A stretch of DNA of 64,000 bases from Datura wrightii (GCA_035772735.1 JASDFA010000006.1:27259501-27323500); one strand, 5' to 3'; counted from the first letter of the stretch, positions 1 through 12,124 are shown. Numbers and translations: made by a program. Notes: generated by a model not told the origin, from the sequence alone.

Positions 1-1000
1 TATCCAGAAACAAAAAGTGTTGGAAGGATGCATCTTTGATCCGGAGATTGCCGGCTTGCATGGAATGTAGGAGTTACTAGATGGTGCGATATCAAGGATG
101 GGAGCATCTGTTGAGCCTCTCATGCCTGTTATATATGAAAGTAAAGTGTCTGATTTCTACTCCAACTTGCTCTATAGTGATAATGAGGAAACGATTTTTG
201 CTACGGTGGGAGGGGTCGAGATTTTATTTGACTCGATTTTACTTGGAAAAATTCTTGGCGTGCCTATTGAGGGAGAGTTTACTGTAAAGGACAAGCATGC
301 CTCTTGGGATTTTTTGAAACAGATAAGGAAACTCAAGGGGAACCTGAAAAGCGACCAAATGTTTAAGAAGCAGTTGAAGCCTTAATACGAATTGTTGTTT
401 GAGTTCGTGAACAAGGTAGTCCTTCCTCAGGCTAAGAATCCATCCATTGTTGCGCTAGATGACTTGTTCATCATGGAAACCTTTCAATTGCTAAATCTTT
501 CGGCTATCATAATTGAACATATGCTGAAGACTGTTGGGAAGGATGGTTGACATGGACTGGGATATGGTTATCTTCTCTCAAGGGTCTTTAGGCACTTTCA
601 GGTTGTTATGGGAAGAGGGAATGTGGCTATGCGGAAGCAGATGTTCACACTACGCACATGGAGGAGTGTGAGTGTATAGCCAAGAGGGGTGGAATTGGTG
701 TACAGTCCATGATTTCTGGGTTGATTAAGTCACAACAACGTGGAACTGAAGAGATTGATAGGTTGACTATGCTACTTGCTGAGAAGGAGGCCGACCTGGA
801 TCTGTTGAACTACTCAAGGAACTAGTGGGGAACCTGGTGCAGTTTTAGAACTTCAGAATGAGAATATGTTATTGAAAGGTGAGAACATTGCCTTGAAGAA
901 ATAGTTGGAGGACCTGACTCAGCAGATGTTGTCTGATCAGCGTGCCACAAATGATAGGATCGACAAACTCCTCTCCAAGATTTGATACCCCTTCCTTGGT
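1..1000 (+). pseudogene. Decayed plant transposon-domain protein, 5' end outside window
   Basis: One + strand reading frame can be followed from before base 1 to about 560. It is interrupted by in-frame stops near 68, at 383-385 and near 548. A shifted continuation runs to about 984 (ends LLSKI). The readable part (98-385: YESKVSDFYSNLLYSDNEE, GVEILFDSILLGKILGVP) resembles the large nightshade family annotated as 'putative plant transposon protein domain'. The end (about 820-984) is rich in Leu, Glu, Gln and Lys and looks like a coiled coil. I recognise the family from memory only. Several stops and at least one frameshift make it a pseudogene. Bases 1001-1207 are AT-rich 3' flank with no gene. 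Confidence 0.6.
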
Positions 1001-1207
1001 TTAGGTCTCCTATCCCTCCCATGTTTCCTTTCTTGCCCCTACTCTAGTTGTTTCTCCCCAATTCCTTCTCAGCACAATGTATATGTTTTAAAACTTTTAT
1101 ATAGTTGTGAATGCTACCGTTCCTTTTGTATTCTCCACACTATTTATTAATGAATGCAAAATATGTGTTTTTCTTATTACTTTCTGCATCTGTTCATTTA
1201 AGTTAGT

Positions 1208-3903
1208 TTTCACACCCCAAACCCAGAGGGGCATGAATGGCACCCCATGCCACACCTGATCGAGCATACTCTGCCAAAATTAGCTACAACATGCCAGAGC
1301 CAACGAGGTTCGGCAACACAACAACTATAAAATCAGAGTAAGACGATAGACTATAGCAGAAGCTGGTTCACTTGACCAACCAATAAATAAATACACTAGG
1401 TCATCAAGGCCACATAATAGAAAGAAATTATACATTAAGTCCCACCTAGCCTACAACAACAAACTAACACTATAGTGATGCCTACGAGCCTCTAGGAATA
1501 CAACAAATATCAACTATTCGAGACAAGGCCCCAAACTACTCATAATACAAACATTTGGAAACTCTAGAAGACTTGGAGCTTTACCGACTCAGTTGAAACT
1601 CTACTCAGCGACTAAGAAACTCGATCTACCTGCCAATCGACATTTGCAGTCATTAATGTAATGCATCGACTAGGGCGTCAGTATAATAATGTACTGAGTA
1701 TGTAAGACAGAAACAACTACAAGACTCAGATTAGATATCAACAGATATATCAGATACCGTAGGAGGAGAAACTTAACTTAAATAAACATATAAAACCTAC
1801 CTAGACCCCATAAGCCTGACAAGTACAAGAAAGCACACAAAACAGAACCTTCCTGGCACCCATAAGCCCTTACAGTCCCAAATGTAAACAACAACACGCA
1901 ACACCTAGCTGACACAGCTTACTATCATCACCTCTAGACCTCTCAACGGCCTCAACTAACACCAGCCAATATCTAGCATCCACTGCTATTAGATAACAGA
2001 TAACACAATCAACAATCACATTATAATGCCACAAAAATCGAAAGTAAATACCAGTCAATCAATATCATTAAACAAGCATTGTTGGGTCCTCTCTCGGTTG
2101 CGCATAGTTAACCGAGCTCCATCCATTTGGGAGAGCTAATCACGATTCCAGAAGGGATCTGAACAGATATATACGTCGTTATGGAGGCATGTACCTCCCC
2201 ATAAGTATTGCATGTCTCAGAACGACCCTATGGGAGGAAAACTCAACTCAACCTTAGGCCAATTATTCTACCTCTTTGGACTCAACCCCGCGACCGGACC
2301 TACTCTCATCGTTGGGTATCCACAAATCCCAAAGGACTCAATACACACACACACACACACACACATACACACAATCACAACATTCACAATCAACAAAAAT
2401 AACAATACATGTTCAAACATCCCACAACCGGCTCTCAAACCCCACCAACCGACTATCATAACATAGCACTATTCTCGCACATCTAGTCGTTCACCAATGA
2501 GCCACTGGTTGAGATAAGGATCATCATCCTAACCAGTCTATCTTCAATATTTACAAGCAACCCACAAGACTCTCTACTCACCACTTACAACAAGGGACAC
2601 GACCAAGTCAACCAAATCGTCATTAAGACTGTCAATGTGCCACCTACACAGCCAACACGACCGCCGACTCTAATACAATAAAAGATCATCTCAACCATCA
2701 ACCTTAACCATTCTAAACCATTATTCATGTGCCAACATCATTACCTAACTCTATTCACATAGGCATCCCATAAATTTCCATAAGAACAACAAGCCTAACG
2801 CACGACCCCCCGATACAAGCCTAACAATTACCTCAACTACGCCCCTTGGTACGTACAAGCCTGAGCCACCAACCAAATCATAATCTTATATACACATCTA
2901 ACATAATATGAATGGAAGCACAAAGGGTTAACAATAACATAATACAAGACTTCACAAAACAGCCAACACACACGTCCATGGCAATGACAATGACTACGAA
3001 ATTCATGCCAACAAAGGGAGGGACAAGCCTAACATACCTTGAATTTTTGGACCTAAACTAAGATGAAACTCCATCCATGTAAGCATCAAGATACTACCTA
3101 AGAATAGCCCAAAGTACTATCAAAATGCAGCCAATATAATTTAATAACAAAACAAGACAAATGAAGCTTACTCGACACGATTCATACTAATTTGATAGTA
3201 GAAACTCCAAGACAACAACCAACCGACATTAATACACCATTAAACAACCTCAAAAACTAATAAAAACCAAAGGAATAAGACTTACTATTAGATTCACCAC
3301 GAAATAGCCACCAAAAGCCCGAAAACGATACCAAAACGCAAGTTACACACGATTTTCGACTTTCCGACATCAAAATCATGTTGAACCATGGTTTCCTACC
3401 TTAAGAACACATAGAAAACTTAAGGAAGAGTTGGAGAGAGGTTTCTTGCAAAGGGAGTTGCTGGAAAATGAATTTGGATGACCAACAACTGACCAAAGGG
3501 ACTTAAATAGTCCTCCACTGCCTTAGACCGCTTGTGATGTACCGGCTTGTGGAGTCTCACAAAAATATAAATATCTCTTTATTCCAAAGTCAGATTCATG
3601 AATGATTTAATGCGTTGGAAATTGAACTCATACACCTTGAATTTGATAGGCCGTACACCCCCTAACTCCTTATAGATTGGGAGAAAAGTTTTGAGACATT
3701 TGATTCAAATTTTAGAGAATCTCAAGAAGGAAATTTGTGATAACTTTTGCTAAATTTCGTTCTACAACTTGATCGACGTCCAACTTAAATACGATCATAG
3801 AGTGACTCAAATACCTCATAACACTTCCTTCTTATCCTATTAAGTACTCTTAGTCCTACCTCAAAAATACGAATTTATCATTCAAATTATCTGTGGTGTT
3901 ATA
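1208..3903 (-). mobile_element. Old solo LTR of a Ty3/gypsy element, TSD TTAGT
   Basis: The left end (TTTCACACCCC, then GGCACC) is a decayed version of the TGTCACACCCC LTR end seen elsewhere in this window. The right end GTGGTGTTATA corresponds to GGGTRTAACA. TTAGT flanks both sides (1203-1207 and 3904-3908), the 5-bp duplication expected from integration. There is no internal region, so this is a solo LTR of 2696 bp left by LTR-LTR recombination. Read on the minus strand it has the same orientation as the complete element at 51827. It carries no coding potential, and the mutated TG/CA termini show age. Confidence 0.75.
2341..2374. repeat. (CA)n microsatellite
   Basis: A nearly pure CA dinucleotide run with one AT interruption, lying inside the old solo LTR. 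It produces several spurious short ORFs with Thr-His or Val-Cys repeats on both strands. Confidence 0.95.
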
Positions 3904-4010
3904 TTAGTGTTACTCCAGCGACCATGACTTAACATTGTCCTATGTCTTGCTTTAATATGTTACTGCCTTTTCTTGTTAATGATGCCGAAAGGGGAAAGTT
4001 AACATGAAAA

Positions 4011-4105
4011 GATTGGGAAGGAACTAGAAGGAGATTTGTTTCGCAGGGGGAAGGTGATTGGGAAGGAACTAGAAGGGGGGATCTGATTTGCAGGGGGAAG
4101 GACTT
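4011..4105 (+). repeat. Two tandem ~46-bp G-rich units
   Basis: GATTGGGAAGGAACTAGAAG occurs at about 4012 and again at about 4058, each followed by a TTTG(T/C)...GCAGGGGGAAGG segment. A third, shorter GCAGGGGGAAGGACTTAGAAGG follows. They lie just upstream of a purine-rich tract and an LTR-like remnant. Confidence 0.7.
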
Positions 4106-4129
4106 AGAAGGAAATCTGAATCATGAGTT

Positions 4130-4930
4130 TGTACATCATCAAAAAGGGGAAAATAGATGCAGCATAGACTTTGGAGTACTATGCATAAGTTTTAATGCTT
4201 TGACAAACTAATCAGGGGACTGGATCAGGGACCAGTTTCCTTTCTTGACATTAGTCAACTTTCACAGTTGACAAAAACAGCGTTACAGACTGTCATTGCT
4301 GTGCAAACACAATGGCAAGACTGTTGTAGTGCATGCTATTATCCAATGGACAAAAACTCTATTGTCTCTCTCATCTTCTCGTATATTTGGCACAAGACAA
4401 AGAGCATAATCATTTTTGCACACTCAAGAAGGACACTTCCTCTCTTACAAAGTCTCTCTAAAGACAAGCTTCAAAAGTGGAAGAACCAGCTTTCGTTCAT
4501 GCATATTTGTTCAGTTCTAGGCTGTTGATTTATTATATTTTGTACCTTATATCTGTAAACCTACTCCTCGTATGAGAAGTATTGTAGGTAGTTTTCTGTG
4601 GTTGTAATCTCGCTGCTTGTTAGGCTACAGTTAGCCTTTGATTTTCTTTGTGATAGCGTTATTGCAAAGGCTTACAATAGAGGTATTGTAAGGGTGAAGG
4701 GATTAATAGTTTAATTCATAGGTTGCAATAGTTTGTAATCTAAAACCTTGCCGGGCTATTTTAGTGAAGTTTGAAAATCTTACCTGTGTAGGTCGTGGTT
4801 TTACTCTCTTGGGCAAAGAAGTTTTTCACGTAAAACATTGTGTGTTCTTTAGTTTTTGTTCTTGCTGAGGAATCAGGTGAAAAACCTAATTCTCTATACA
4901 GTTTGGTGGATTCATATAAACTAACACTTT
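4130..4930 (+). mobile_element. SIRE-like Copia LTR remnant
   Basis: A polypurine-like stretch (CATCATCAAAAAGGGGAAAA, 4136-4155) is followed by about 780 bp ending in TTGGTGGATTCATATAAACTAACA. This layout resembles the 3' end of SIRE/Maximus Copia elements, recognised from memory. No matching second LTR, primer site or TSD was found. The 86-codon ORF at 4268-4528 lies wholly inside and has no recognisable domain. I call it LTR-derived DNA, not a gene. Confidence 0.45.
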
Positions 4931-5337
4931 TTATACTACTTCACAGTCTAATTAATATAATATAATCCTGTTTTTTTTTTTTTTAAAAAAAAAATCTCTG
5001 CTTAAAAATTGTTTGATTGATTCATCATATTTGGAGTTGATGGCATGCCATGTGAAGGAATAGAAGATACAGTAATTTGTCTTCGAGTTATTTTCTCATT
5101 TGTTTGAGGACAAACGGGCTAAAGATGTGGTGTCGGAGGTACCTTTTTCCTTTTTTGACATCCACCTTTTGGCTATACTCCTTCTGTTAATGATGTTCTA
5201 GTTTGGTGTTGGAACTTTACATTTCAATTATTTTTGAGTTGATTGATGAAAGAATTCAAATTTTATTTTAGCTAGTTATAAATTTTCTGCAAAATTGTGT
5301 GTTTTTTTTTCTAAAAGAAAATTGAAAAACTGAATAT

Positions 5338-5573
5338 TGTTATAAACATATTTGTGTTATAGTGAATGTCTATAAAGGTATTTGTATTGTATTGGATACA
5401 TGTGTTTATATCATTGTGAAAGTCTATCTTTTGGAGAAAAGTTAGGAGAAATTATCCCTGTAAATAGAGGGGTTCTCCTTCATTGTATTTCATCCCCATC
5501 AAGAGAAATAAGAACTTCTCTCCTTCTCTCTTTCTCTATAATATTCTTGTTCTTTCTTTATTATTTCATAACA
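5338..5573 (+). repeat. 5' LTR of the Copia element
   Basis: 236 bp from TGTTATAAAC to TTTCATAACA, identical by eye to 8869-9104. The 72- and 83-codon ORFs in the two copies share their sequence because they read through the same LTR; they are not genes. Confidence 0.93.
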
Positions 5574-5590
5574 CGTTATCAGCACGAGTC
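5574..5590 (+). promoter_or_regulatory. Candidate primer-binding site matching a tRNA anticodon arm
   Basis: CGTTATCAGCACGAG directly follows the 5' LTR. Its complement, CTCGTGCTGATAACG, resembles the anticodon stem-loop of plant tRNA-Ile (CGTGCTAATAACG from memory, one mismatch) and not a tRNA 3' end. That would imply half-tRNA priming, known for Drosophila copia with a tRNA-iMet fragment. This is an inference. Confidence 0.5.
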
Positions 5591-5762
5591 TCTGCCTTGA
5601 ACACTCACTTTGAAAGATCTGAGGTAAGAAAAATCAAAGTTTTCTTAGAAAGATGAAGGTTAGTATTTCTTGATATTTATGTATTTACTAATAACAATAT
5701 CGATTTTGTATATGAACTTGAGGAACGACTTATTTATTCACTTGTCAATTCATGCCTCATAA

Positions 5763-5862
5763 TTGTTCCAGAAGAACAATATTGTGAAAAATATATTTGT
5801 TCTAGAAGAACAATATTGTGAAAATATATTTGTTCCAGCAGAACAATATTGTGAAAACATGT
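5763..5862 (+). repeat. Three 33-34 bp tandem repeats with hairpins in the Copia leader
   Basis: The unit TTGTTCCAGAAGAACAATAT plus about 14 bp occurs at 5763, 5797 and 5830. Each unit has a 6-bp stem (TTGTTC/GAACAA) around a 5-base loop. They lie between the primer site and gag. Confidence 0.85.
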
Positions 5863-6086
5863 AAGAGAAATCATCTATACATACCTCGATTTGTTCCCGA
5901 AGTAGCAATATCTTAAAAGAGGTTTTAAGCTATCATACCTTATGTGGTTAAGGCATATCTAGATGATCATGTTCCATTCCTGAAGAATGAGAAATTGAAA
6001 ACTTTTGATAAATTTTACAAATATAGATCTAATACAGATCTAGTCCCTGAAGTGAAATCAAAGCATCAAAAATCTATATAGATGCA

Positions 6087-6389
6087 ATGGGTCTTGGAGA
6101 CACCATTAAAAGTGAAAACAAAACATCAAATCAAGATCGTGCTAAGGCTATGATATTCCTGCGTCATCATCTTGACGAAATTCTTAAAATTGAATATCTC
6201 ATGATTAAGGATTCACTTGTTTTGTGGAATAGCCTAAAAGAAAGGTATGACCACCTGAAGATGGTCATCCACCCAAAGACACGATATGATTGGATCCATC
6301 AAGACTATAAGTCTGTTCATGAGTATAGCTCATCAACATTCAAAATTGTTTTAAAGTTGAAACTATGTGGAGAAACTATTTTGATATGA
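6087..6389 (+). pseudogene. Copia gag fragment
   Basis: A 100-codon frame with HHLDEILKIEYLMIKDSLVLW, interrupted here for length, then LKERYDH and YDWIHQDYKSVHEY. This is the pattern of the Copia gag (UBN2/Retrotran_gag) domain: LWxxLKERYxH followed by W...L..FKSVxEYN. The N terminus and the zinc knuckle are not in frame with it, and the reading frame stops in mid-domain at 6389. It lies correctly between the leader and pol. Confidence 0.75.
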
Positions 6390-8159
6390 TTGAATATGCG
6401 GTAGTATACAAAATTAATTGAGAGCTCCGGAAGAGCTAATGTATTACTACTTGAAGGAATGAAATTGTTGTAGTAAGTCTCAAAAGGAAACTTATAAGTT
6501 TCAAGGACATTAAAAAAAATGAGACTATAAATTATGGGAAGATCTAATATCTTCATGCTACTACAATTGAAGCGGGTTATAAATATTTATGTAAGAGATT
6601 ACCCGCCGGTTTTTTTATTTGTAGTACATAAATATGGGTATGATGATGAAATCACATACGAAAGTAAACTAGAAGTTTACTGAAATAAGTTGGCATAACC
6701 GGTTAGCCATCCCGGTTCAAATGTGATGCAAAAATAATTGAGAATTCACGTGGCTATATGTTGAAGAAATAAAAGATTCTTCAAGAATTCTCTTGTGTTG
6801 CTTGTTCTCATGATAGAATGATCTTGATCAGCTAAGATTGAAATTATATTCCCTGAAATTTTGGAACTTATAAAAGGGTGAATATGGGCCCATTCACCTA
6901 CCATGTGAACCGTTTGTTAATAGATGCATCTATGGAATGGTCACATGTGTTTTGATATCAACTTGCAATTGATTTTTGTAAGGTTGTTGCTCGAATTATT
7001 AGATTAAGAGCATAGTTCCAAATTATAAAATCATGTTGATAATGCTGATTCATATCTATGTTGGTTTATCAATAATTGTATGCCTCCAATTATAGCTAAA
7101 TCATTGGTTATGAGAATAAAACTCCCAAATAAAATTTGGTATGAGATATATTTATTTAACATATAGCAACACTTGAATGCATCAAGCCAACAAGGTTCCC
7201 CTATCACAATTGGTTCAGGGTCAGGAACCAAATAATTCTATTTAAAAATTTGAATGTGCGATATATGATTCAATTGCCCCACCACAACGCACAAAGATGG
7301 GTCCCCAAATGAGCTTGGGGAGTAAATGTTAGTTTTTCTAACATTAAGGAGAGAAGTGATTAGCAACTGAAAATTGAGTGTGGGATGAATTATCTAGATC
7401 CTCGGGATAAAGAAAAAGTGAACTTAAAGTTCAATAGATAATTCACTTGCAAAATATTGCAAATCAATTGCCAGATATATTTGCTAACTCTATTTTATAA
7501 TTCAGTTGCAAATGCTCCAATGAAAAGTCTTTGAAGGACAGAGTCTATGAGACGCCTGAAGCGTGATAGACCTAACGGTTCCAAATATAAAACTTCTTGA
7601 AGAAGGAGAGGAGCAAGTGATTAAGATGGTCAAAATGATGAGGCAAGTGCTTTGAGAAAGCACCATGACATAACACTTCATAAAACCTTGGCAAAGGTTC
7701 AGGTACCTGAAAATGACAAAAAAATGAAGAGATTTCAATAAGTTATGTCGCATTGAAACTGATCGTCGACGATATTTTTGATACAATATAGTGCGCAATA
7801 TTGTAAAAGATTGTGAGGATCTGAATTCTATGTCTATTAAAGCATGTTGATGTAGAAATAATTATCAAGTGAAATGATGTGTATTGATAAGCATAAAGCT
7901 TATTGGACCTGTAGTCCAGACACTAGAAGATGTCACGCATTTAAATACTAATTAATGTTATCACTTGACAAGATTTGTACGAAAATCATGAAGGATTCGA
8001 AATGCCTGAAGCATTTACAAGTTTCTTTAAACTTGTTCATAATTCTTATATGAGGAAATCCTTGGTCCTGAAGTACCATATCTTAGTGTGATTGATGCAT
8101 TAATATATCTTGCTAATACTACAAGGCATAACATTCGGTTAATTATTAGCAAGTCCCGA
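6390..8159 (+). pseudogene. Heavily decayed Copia pol (protease to reverse transcriptase)
   Basis: No long frame survives. A short motif recalls Copia pol: around 7540-7600 the translation MRRLKRDRPNGSKYK resembles the LKRGRPIGSKD segment just before the reverse transcriptase of TNT1-94-like elements. Stops and frameshifts are frequent, and the stretch is shorter than an intact protease-integrase-RT block, so internal deletion is likely. Confidence 0.55.
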
Positions 8160-8671
8160 TCTTGTTGGTTATGCTGATGCTGGTATTTATCTGACCCACA
8201 CATAAAGCTCGATCTCAAACTGGCTACGTGTTCATATGTGGAGGTACTGCCATATCTTGGAGATCTATAAAGCAGTCTCTGGTAGCTACTTTATCAAATC
8301 ATGTTGAGATAATAGCTATTCATGAAGCAAGCCGAGAATGTGTGTGGTTGAGGTCTATGATACATCTCATTAGAGAAAAATATGGTTTGAACTGTGACAA
8401 AGTACCCACAATTTTGTATGAACATAATGTTGCATGCATAGCACAACTAAAGGGAGGATTCATAAAAGGAGATAGAACGAAGCACATCTCGCTAAAGTTT
8501 TTCTACACACATGAGCTCCAAAAGAATGGTGATATCAATGTGCAACAGATTCGTTCAAGTGATAATGTGGCTGATTTATTCACCAAATCTCTACCAACTG
8601 CAACTTTCAAGAAGATGGTGCACAAGATCGGGATGCAAAGATTCAAGGATGTTCTCATTAAGGGGAGTTAA
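8160..8671 (+). pseudogene. Copia RNase H fragment, C-terminal end of pol
   Basis: YADAGIYL near 8165 is followed, after a frame change, by a 147-codon open frame at 8228-8671. It contains GGTAISWRSIKQSLVATLSN, EIIAIHEASRECVWLRSM and QIRSSDNVADLFTKSLPTAT. These match the Copia RNase H core (SGTAISWRS.KQ...ATSSNHAEIIAIHEA, then ADLFTKSLP) and the pol C-terminus. It is the best preserved coding piece of this element but lacks the start of the domain in frame. It is followed by the polypurine tract and 3' LTR. Confidence 0.88.
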
Positions 8672-8687
8672 TACGCGCTGTACTCTT

Positions 8688-8836
8688 TTTTCCTTGCGAG
8701 GTTTTGTCCCACTGGGTTTTCCTTGTAAGGTTTTTAATGAGGCAGCCAAAATGCGTATTATTAGATATGTGTCCTCTTTTTCCTTCACTAGATTTTTTTC
8801 CCACTGGGTTTTTTCTAGTAAGGTTTTAACGAGACA
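8688..8836 (+). repeat. Two imperfect ~60-bp repeats before the polypurine tract
   Basis: The pattern TTTTTCCTTGCGAGGTTTTG, CCCACTGGGTTTTCCTTGTAAGGTTTTTAA (split here) and GAGGCA at about 8688-8745 is repeated at about 8776-8836 as TTTTTCCTTCACTAG...CCCACTGGGTTTT...GTAAGGTTTTAACGAGACA. Such duplicated blocks are typical of the 3' untranslated region of this kind of Copia element. Confidence 0.75.
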
Positions 8837-8854
8837 CATTATCTATCAAATAGA

Positions 8855-8868
8855 CATTCAAGGGGGAG
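8855..8868 (+). promoter_or_regulatory. Polypurine tract of the Copia element
   Basis: TTCAAGGGGGAG sits directly before the 3' LTR, the standard primer site for plus-strand DNA synthesis. Confidence 0.9.
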
Positions 8869-9104
8869 TGTTATAAACATATTTGTGTTATAGTGAATGT
8901 CTATAAAGGTATTTGTATTGTATTGGATACATGTGTTTATATCATTGTGAAAGTCTATCTTTTGGAGAAAAGTTAGGAGAAATTATCCCTGTAAATAGAG
9001 GGGTTCTCCTTCATTGTATTTCATCCCCATCAAGAGAAATAAGAACTTCTCTCCTTCTCTCTTTCTCTATAATATTCTTGTTCTTTCTTTATTATTTCAT
9101 AACA
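8869..9104 (+). repeat. 3' LTR of the Copia element
   Basis: 236 bp, identical by eye to the 5' LTR, followed by the duplicated target AATAT. Confidence 0.93.
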
Positions 9105-9109
9105 AATAT

Positions 9110-12080
9110 TAAAATTTTGATTTTCCAATGTTCAACCTTTGGAAAAAAAACTGTCACAAGTTGAGAAAAACTCTCGTAAGATTTTTGACTATTTCTTCAA
9201 ATATTCCGACATTCTTGCTTTCAAATGCTCAAATTAATATTTTTTTTCACTAAATTAAAAATATATTTTTATTATTACTTGTCATTTTAACATATCAAGA
9301 ATTTTTTTTTCATGTTTTATCCTCAACATTAATTACTTAATTCCCCAAATCATTTCTCAAAATCTAAGAGTATACATCAATTAAAACAAAAATATTTCTA
9401 CCAAAAATTTATATTTATGGAACTATTCCTCGTTTATTTAACCCATTTATCTCTCAAATATAAATAAAAGGCTCGTCTCTTATTCCTTTTTTGTTTTTAT
9501 TGTCTCTTCTCCCTCTCTTGGAGTAGATTTTTAATTTATATTGATTGATGTATTTTGGTATGAATAACATCGGTTGAAAATAACACAAAATAAATACTAT
9601 TAATTTTTAGACAAAAAGTAAAGGTAAAAGAAGTGATTAGTGGGGAAGAAAAATATTCGGGACTCATTTGATTAGAAAATAAATTATTTTTTAAATTAAT
9701 TTATTTTCATTAAATGTAAAATAAATTTATTTTAAAATTAATTTTAAAATTATTTATTTCATAATTCAGTGTTTCAAGCAAAATATTAGCAATGATTAGT
9801 CGTAATTAACCTAGAAGAAATTAAATAAGATGAGTTAGGCTTTGTGGAGATTAAAAATTAAACAAGAAGAAAGTCTTTCGGCTCCAATAGTGCCCCTAAT
9901 CATGACATCACTTATTTTATAGTATAACCTTTATATCTTCCTTCAAACTTAAAACTAGTAACAAAAAGAGAGCTTTTTAAATTTATATTTTGCACACAGC
10001 TCATCTTTTATCTATTATAATAACTTATTTTATTTTAGATATTACAAATCTCACATTTTAAAAAATCTTACATGTAGATATTTTTTTAAGTATAATATAA
10101 ATTCTTTTTTATATTAATAATATAGTACAATTAATTTTTCTTATAATGGAGTCGTTTGTCTGAATATTCTTTGGTGTTGCTATAGAAAAATATTGTTATA
10201 AAGAACATATAATATAATATGAAAAATTCAGTTTCAAAAAAAAAAATTGAATATCATAGTGAAGTGTTATGATAGAAAATAACTATTATAACGAGGTGTG
10301 GTGATATATAATTTAAGTTTTTTTTTTTTTCAAAAAGTTTAAAAGAATATAAAAAATCAAGTGAGGCTTGCGTGAGAAAAATTTTCATATTCAAATTTTA
10401 AATATCGAATATATATTCACACACATAACAATTATCTGAAATTAAATTAATTTTTTTTTGTCCACGCAATTTGGATTAGAATGGTTGTATATAATAAAAT
10501 GACAAAACTAACAACTTTTTTTAAGGTAAAGAAATAGAAGAAGAGACTTGTTTCAATAAAAAAAAATATGTTTGAAATTTTGTTTGAATGACCTAAGAGT
10601 GCACAAAATTACTACTAGTATTGAAAGGAAAGGAGGAAAATAAAAGAAAAGAAAAGAAAAGGGGTTTATGGCAGAAAGTTTGTTTCGATGGAAATAATTT
10701 CAAATGCTAACCTTTTTATCAACCAAAAGGCAAAGACATAGTCACATGAAACCCTCTTCATCATTCTACTTTTGTGATACAAAGAAAATAAAGAATTAGA
10801 GGTTGATAAAATTCTATAGCTAAATGATAAAATTTCATGCTAATTTTATTAAGTTATGAATAAATTATAAAAAAATATTTAATTAACTAGAATATTTTTA
10901 ATGATTGATTAAGTAAAAATTATGGATAAATTTCGTAACTGATTATAAAATAATAGGTCATTCCTCCGCTATGATTCTTTTTGTCTAAGATACAATGGCA
11001 TGTGGCAATCATTTTCCTAGTTAGATAAATTGTTTGTATCATGAAAAAGACATCTCACCAAAGCAAATAATCTGAAAATACCGATTAGACTAATCTTTGA
11101 CCATCTTAATCACTACATGTATTATTTTAATGACATTCCATTCTTTAATTGTTAAAGCTACACTTCATTCTGTCCCATATATAATCATTTTGATGAACTG
11201 AATTTATTTTGGAATATTTAAATTTTTTTTTTAAAAAAACAAGAAGTGTCTGATTTATTACTTGTTCAAATTTACCCTTGTTAACCCAAGTAACGGAGTG
11301 ATAATTATTAAAGAAGACGTTTAAGTCAGAAACGAATCATAGTTTAAATAAATATGTTTGTGATTAATTAAAATTATTAAACATATTTCTTAAGAGGTAC
11401 TTCTTCTGTTCATTTTTACTTGTCAATTATATAAAAATTAGATATTCATTTTTACTTTATTCGGTTTAAAAAATTAAGACATAATTTGTCACTTAGTTTT
11501 TATTTACCTTTATTAATTAACTATAGTCATTTTTCAATGTATTTCTCAAAGCATTTGAATTTATTATATTCAAACGGTGATATAATAAAATTATATTCTA
11601 TTTATTACTCTTTAAGAATGTGTGCCAAATCAATAAGTGGACAAAGAAAATACTGTATAATAACTTTAAAAAACCCAAATAATATATGAAAAATAACCAA
11701 AAACATCTTTAACCTATTAAATTTAAATAAAAAATACTCTGAATATTATATTTTCACATTAAAAGTAAAAAAGCTAGCTATTTGTATATCTCGAGAAGAA
11801 TGTCACACTTTTTCTTTTTCCCACATTCTTTTTACTTAAGTAGTTTGTTTTGTTTCCTTTTACATAATAATTTCTTTCGTTCATTTTTAATTATTCAGTT
11901 TTAATTTAACATATTTCTTAAAAAATAATAAATAAAATAATAATTTTAATATATCAATTTTTAAATATTATAAATTTAATATTCTAAAAAGTAATAAAAA
12001 ATGACTATAAAAATAAATTAAAAATTAAATAATAAATTATATTTACTTTTAATATAATGAATAAGTAAAGATGGACCGAT
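9110..12080. other. AT-rich intergenic DNA with MITE relics, no gene
   Basis: I see no supported gene here. There are homopolymer runs, an (AAAGA)n stretch at about 10636-10662, and two relics with Stowaway-like ends. One is about 11397-11650 (CTTCTTCTGTTCATTTTTAC facing GTGGACAAAGAAAATAC). The other is about 11873-12075 (TTTCGTTCATTTTTAATTAT facing ATAAGTAAAGATGGACCGAT). The 67-codon ORF at 11486 lies inside the first relic. Confidence 0.6.
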
Positions 12081-12103
12081 AATGCTAATCCATTCATTAT
12101 ATT

Positions 12104-12124
12104 TAACCATCCACGTGAGTGGAT
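12104..12124. promoter_or_regulatory. G-box inside a short palindrome upstream of the small-protein gene
   Basis: CATCCACGTGAGTGGATG has 7-bp arms (CATCCAC/GTGGATG) and contains the plant G-box CACGTG at 12112-12117. It lies about 170 bp upstream of the TATA box of the gene at 12349, a plausible site for bZIP or bHLH factors. Regulation is inferred from position and motif only. Confidence 0.5.

Larger units (their letters stand above)
5338..9104 (+). mobile_element. Complete but defective Ty1/copia element, TSD AATAT
   Basis: Two 236-bp LTRs (5338-5573 and 8869-9104, TGTTATAAAC...TTTCATAACA) look identical base for base by eye. They are flanked by the 5-bp duplication AATAT at 5333-5337 and 9105-9109. 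The 3295-bp interior has a primer site, a repeat-bearing leader, gag and pol fossils in normal Copia order, and a polypurine tract. It is shorter than an autonomous Copia interior (usually 4-5 kb) and full of stops. Identical LTRs mean very recent insertion, so the copy probably moved with proteins supplied in trans. Confidence 0.93.

Noticed and set aside
2208..2466. Three overlapping ORFs with Thr-His or Val-Cys runs
   Set aside because: All read through the (CA)n microsatellite inside a solo LTR.
4268..4528. 86-codon ORF as a gene
   Set aside because: No domain, no promoter, and inside a Copia-LTR-like remnant.
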